A program made the position numbers and the translations under genes. A model generated the notes under the pieces. It was given only the letters and a program-made list of their open reading frames with translations, was not told where the DNA came from and ran no database searches. Source: Alphaproteobacteria bacterium (GTDB lineage: Bacteria; Pseudomonadota; Alphaproteobacteria; UBA8366; JADFVY01). From it: a stretch of DNA of 7,721 nucleotides. Positions 6,551 to 7,721 of this stretch are shown in pieces (positions within the stretch are counted from its first letter, which is position 1; the number at the start of each line of letters is the position of its first letter). The DNA lies in contig JAOUMF010000076.1 in NCBI GenBank assembly GCA_029881615.1, forward strand, positions 1 to 7,721. Direction: 5' to 3'.

Positions 6551-7002
6551 GAGCCCAGGATTCCCCATGCCACGGCCAGCACTACCGCATAGCGCGCCGC
6601 CTTGCCTATTCCGACCAGGATTACGAAAGGCAGAAACGGCACCCGCAGCACGCCGGCGGCGAAGGTTAGCGGGTCCCCGACTATGGGAACCCAGGCCAAC
6701 AGCAGCGACCATACGCCGTATTTGCCAAAGCGGTCCCCCGCTCGCGACAACTGTTCCGCCGAAAAGGGAAACCAGCGCCGACCGGCCCAATGCAGGCAGA
6801 ACCGCCCCAGCGCCCAGTTCACCACCGCGCCCAGCGTATTGCCGACGGTCGCCAGCGCGAACAGCAGGGTAACGTCGAACCCATCGGCATTGCCCAGCGC
6901 CACCAGCACCGCCTCCGACGACAGGGGCAGCAGGGTGGCGGCCAGGAATGCGGTCAGGAACAGCCCCGCATAGCCGCCCGATATCAGGTCGGCCTCGGTC
7001 AT
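6547..7002 (-). CDS. YqaA family (DedA/VTT-like) inner-membrane protein
   Basis: A 151-residue membrane protein of the YqaA family, a short relative of DedA/SNARE-associated proteins of the VTT fold. The role is not defined, though DedA relatives act in lipid-carrier flipping or envelope upkeep. Visible features are GLFLTAFLAATLLPLSSEAVL (the family's N-terminal re-entrant motif with a conserved Glu, about 14-34), GNTLGAVVNWALGR (54-67), a hydrophilic helix RAGDRFGKYG (86-95) and then WVPIVGDPLTFAAG (104-117), typical of the second half, and a final hydrophobic helix. Length is normal for the family. It starts 13 bases after the nitrile hydratase alpha stop on the same strand, without a clear ribosome site, so coupled expression is likely. 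Nothing links it biochemically to nitrile hydratase. Confidence 0.85.
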   Translation of the reverse strand: MTEADLISGGYAGLFLTAFLAATLLPLSSEAVLVALGNADGFDVTLLFALATVGNTLGAVVNWALGRFCLHWAGRRWFPFSAEQLSRAGDRFGKYGVWSLLLAWVPIVGDPLTFAAGVLRVPFLPFVILVGIGKAARYAVVLAVAWGILGS

Positions 7003-7015
7003 TCGGTGTAATTGA

Positions 7016-7663
7016 TCAACGGAGAGGGTTGTCGGGAAGTGTTACGCCAACCATACAGTCGCGAGTCACCAGCTTTGCCAGGTCTTCCTCGCTCATGCCC
7101 TCGGTGCCATTGGGCCGCATCGGCAGGACCATGTAACGCAGTTCGGCCGTGCTGTCATGGACTCGCACCTCGACATCATCGGCGATGTCGGTGCCAAATT
7201 CAGCCAGCACCTTGCGCGGTTCCTTCACCACGCGGCTGCGATAGGCGCGCGACTTGTACCAATCGGGCGGCAATCCCAGCAACAGCCGCGGATAGCAGGA
7301 ACAAAGCGTGCAAACGATGACGTTATGAATGTCCGGCCCATTTTCCATCGTTACGATCGGAATGGTTCCGGCATCCACGCCCAATTCGGCCGCGGCAGCG
7401 TTGGTATCTTTCAGCAATCGCGCCTTAAAGTCCGGGTCGACCCAGGCGCGGGCCACCACTTTCGCCCCGTCGGCGGGATTGCGGGAATCGATGTCCTCGA
7501 GGACGCGGCGAAATTCATCAGCCGTGAAAATGCCCTTTTCCGTCAGCAGTTCACCGACCGCCAGTTCCAGCAACTGATGATGGGTCAAAGCCGAGTCCTC
7601 GATATCCGGCTGGAAGGGATGCGGCTGGCCGTGGGGGTGGGAATGCCCGTGCGAATCGCTCAT
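7016..7663 (-). CDS. nthA: Cobalt-type nitrile hydratase, alpha subunit
   Basis: A 215-residue alpha subunit of a nitrile hydratase, the enzyme that adds water to nitriles to give amides; thiocyanate hydrolase gamma is a close relative and an alternative. The metal-binding motif VCTLCSC (117-123) has Thr at its second motif position, the form seen in Co(III) enzymes, whereas Fe enzymes have Ser. C118, C121 and C123 would be the thiolate ligands, two of them oxidised in the mature enzyme. Other family marks are ARAWVDPDFKARLL (71-84), GLPPDWYKS (130-138), AYRSRVVKEPRKVLAEFG (140-157) and TAELRYMVLPMRPNGTE (172-188). The N-terminus is His-rich (seven His among residues 5-16, 29 included as further His). 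After the motif it reads YPRLLLG rather than the commoner YPWPVLG. The ATG overlaps the upstream stop (ATGA), and GAGG lies 7 bases before it. Confidence 0.9.
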   Translation of the reverse strand: MSDSHGHSHPHGQPHPFQPDIEDSALTHHQLLELAVGELLTEKGIFTADEFRRVLEDIDSRNPADGAKVVARAWVDPDFKARLLKDTNAAAAELGVDAGTIPIVTMENGPDIHNVIVCTLCSCYPRLLLGLPPDWYKSRAYRSRVVKEPRKVLAEFGTDIADDVEVRVHDSTAELRYMVLPMRPNGTEGMSEEDLAKLVTRDCMVGVTLPDNPLR

Positions 7664-7721
7664 GCCGCCACCTCTTCGGCCGCTTCCAGCCAGTTTTCGT
7701 ATATTTCCACGTCCAGTGTAT
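7660..7721 (-). CDS. nthB: Probable nitrile hydratase beta subunit, C-terminal end only
   Basis: Only the last 19 residues are in the window, ending YENWLEAAEEVAA before TGA (7662-7660). The pattern LDVEIYENWLEAA resembles the C-terminal strand of nitrile hydratase beta subunits (an SH3-like barrel that commonly ends in a D-L-W/Y-E-x-Y-L-E motif). The ATGA overlap with the alpha gene and the beta-before-alpha order known from Rhodococcus rhodochrous J1 cobalt enzymes support this. The fragment is too short to be certain. It could instead be an accessory or fused beta-like protein. Confidence 0.6.
   Translation of the reverse strand, partial: TLDVEIYENWLEAAEEVAA

Noticed and set aside
1..7721. 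CRISPR arrays, tRNA or rRNA genes, insertion sequences
   Set aside because: No repeated spacer pattern, tRNA-like fold, rRNA sequence or transposase was found on either strand.

Overview
The window looks like part of an alphaproteobacterial chromosome. The coding regions are GC-rich, and the best-recognised proteins (a ChvG/ChvI two-component pair, CbtAB, a cobalt-type nitrile hydratase and a fused acyltransferase/acyl-ACP synthetase) fit that class. I cannot name a genus. Genes are tightly packed, with ATGA stop/start overlaps at three junctions and very short convergent gaps.

Left part (1-1947, + strand): most of aas, encoding a lysophospholipid acyltransferase fused to an acyl-ACP synthetase. 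Its N-terminus lies outside the window. The two domains are both well conserved but sit in different reading frames. The shift is around base 469, where one base (probably a C) appears to be missing. It ends 14 bases from the convergent stop of chvG.

Middle (1962-4501, - strand): chvI then chvG, a response regulator and its membrane sensor kinase, translationally coupled. A plausible promoter lies just upstream of chvI. The hprK gene that often follows chvG in this class is not there.

Intergenic region and cobalt operon (4502-6550): 736 bases separate chvI from cbtB. They hold a small, uncertain membrane-peptide ORF, a possible sigma-70 promoter and a clear cobalamin riboswitch with an extra hairpin inserted in its P4 loop. 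The riboswitch precedes cbtB and cbtA (cobalt uptake). These are followed, with an ATGA overlap, by a short FMN-binding split-barrel protein of the HugZ type.

Right part (6547-7721, - strand): a nitrile hydratase operon read towards the cobalt operon. It has the tail of a probable beta subunit, the complete cobalt-type alpha subunit (Cys-Thr-Leu-Cys-Ser-Cys), then a YqaA/DedA-like membrane protein whose stop codon overlaps that of the split-barrel gene in a shared TTAA. A theme therefore links the right half: a B12-sensed cobalt importer faces a cobalt-requiring enzyme. The functional link is inference.
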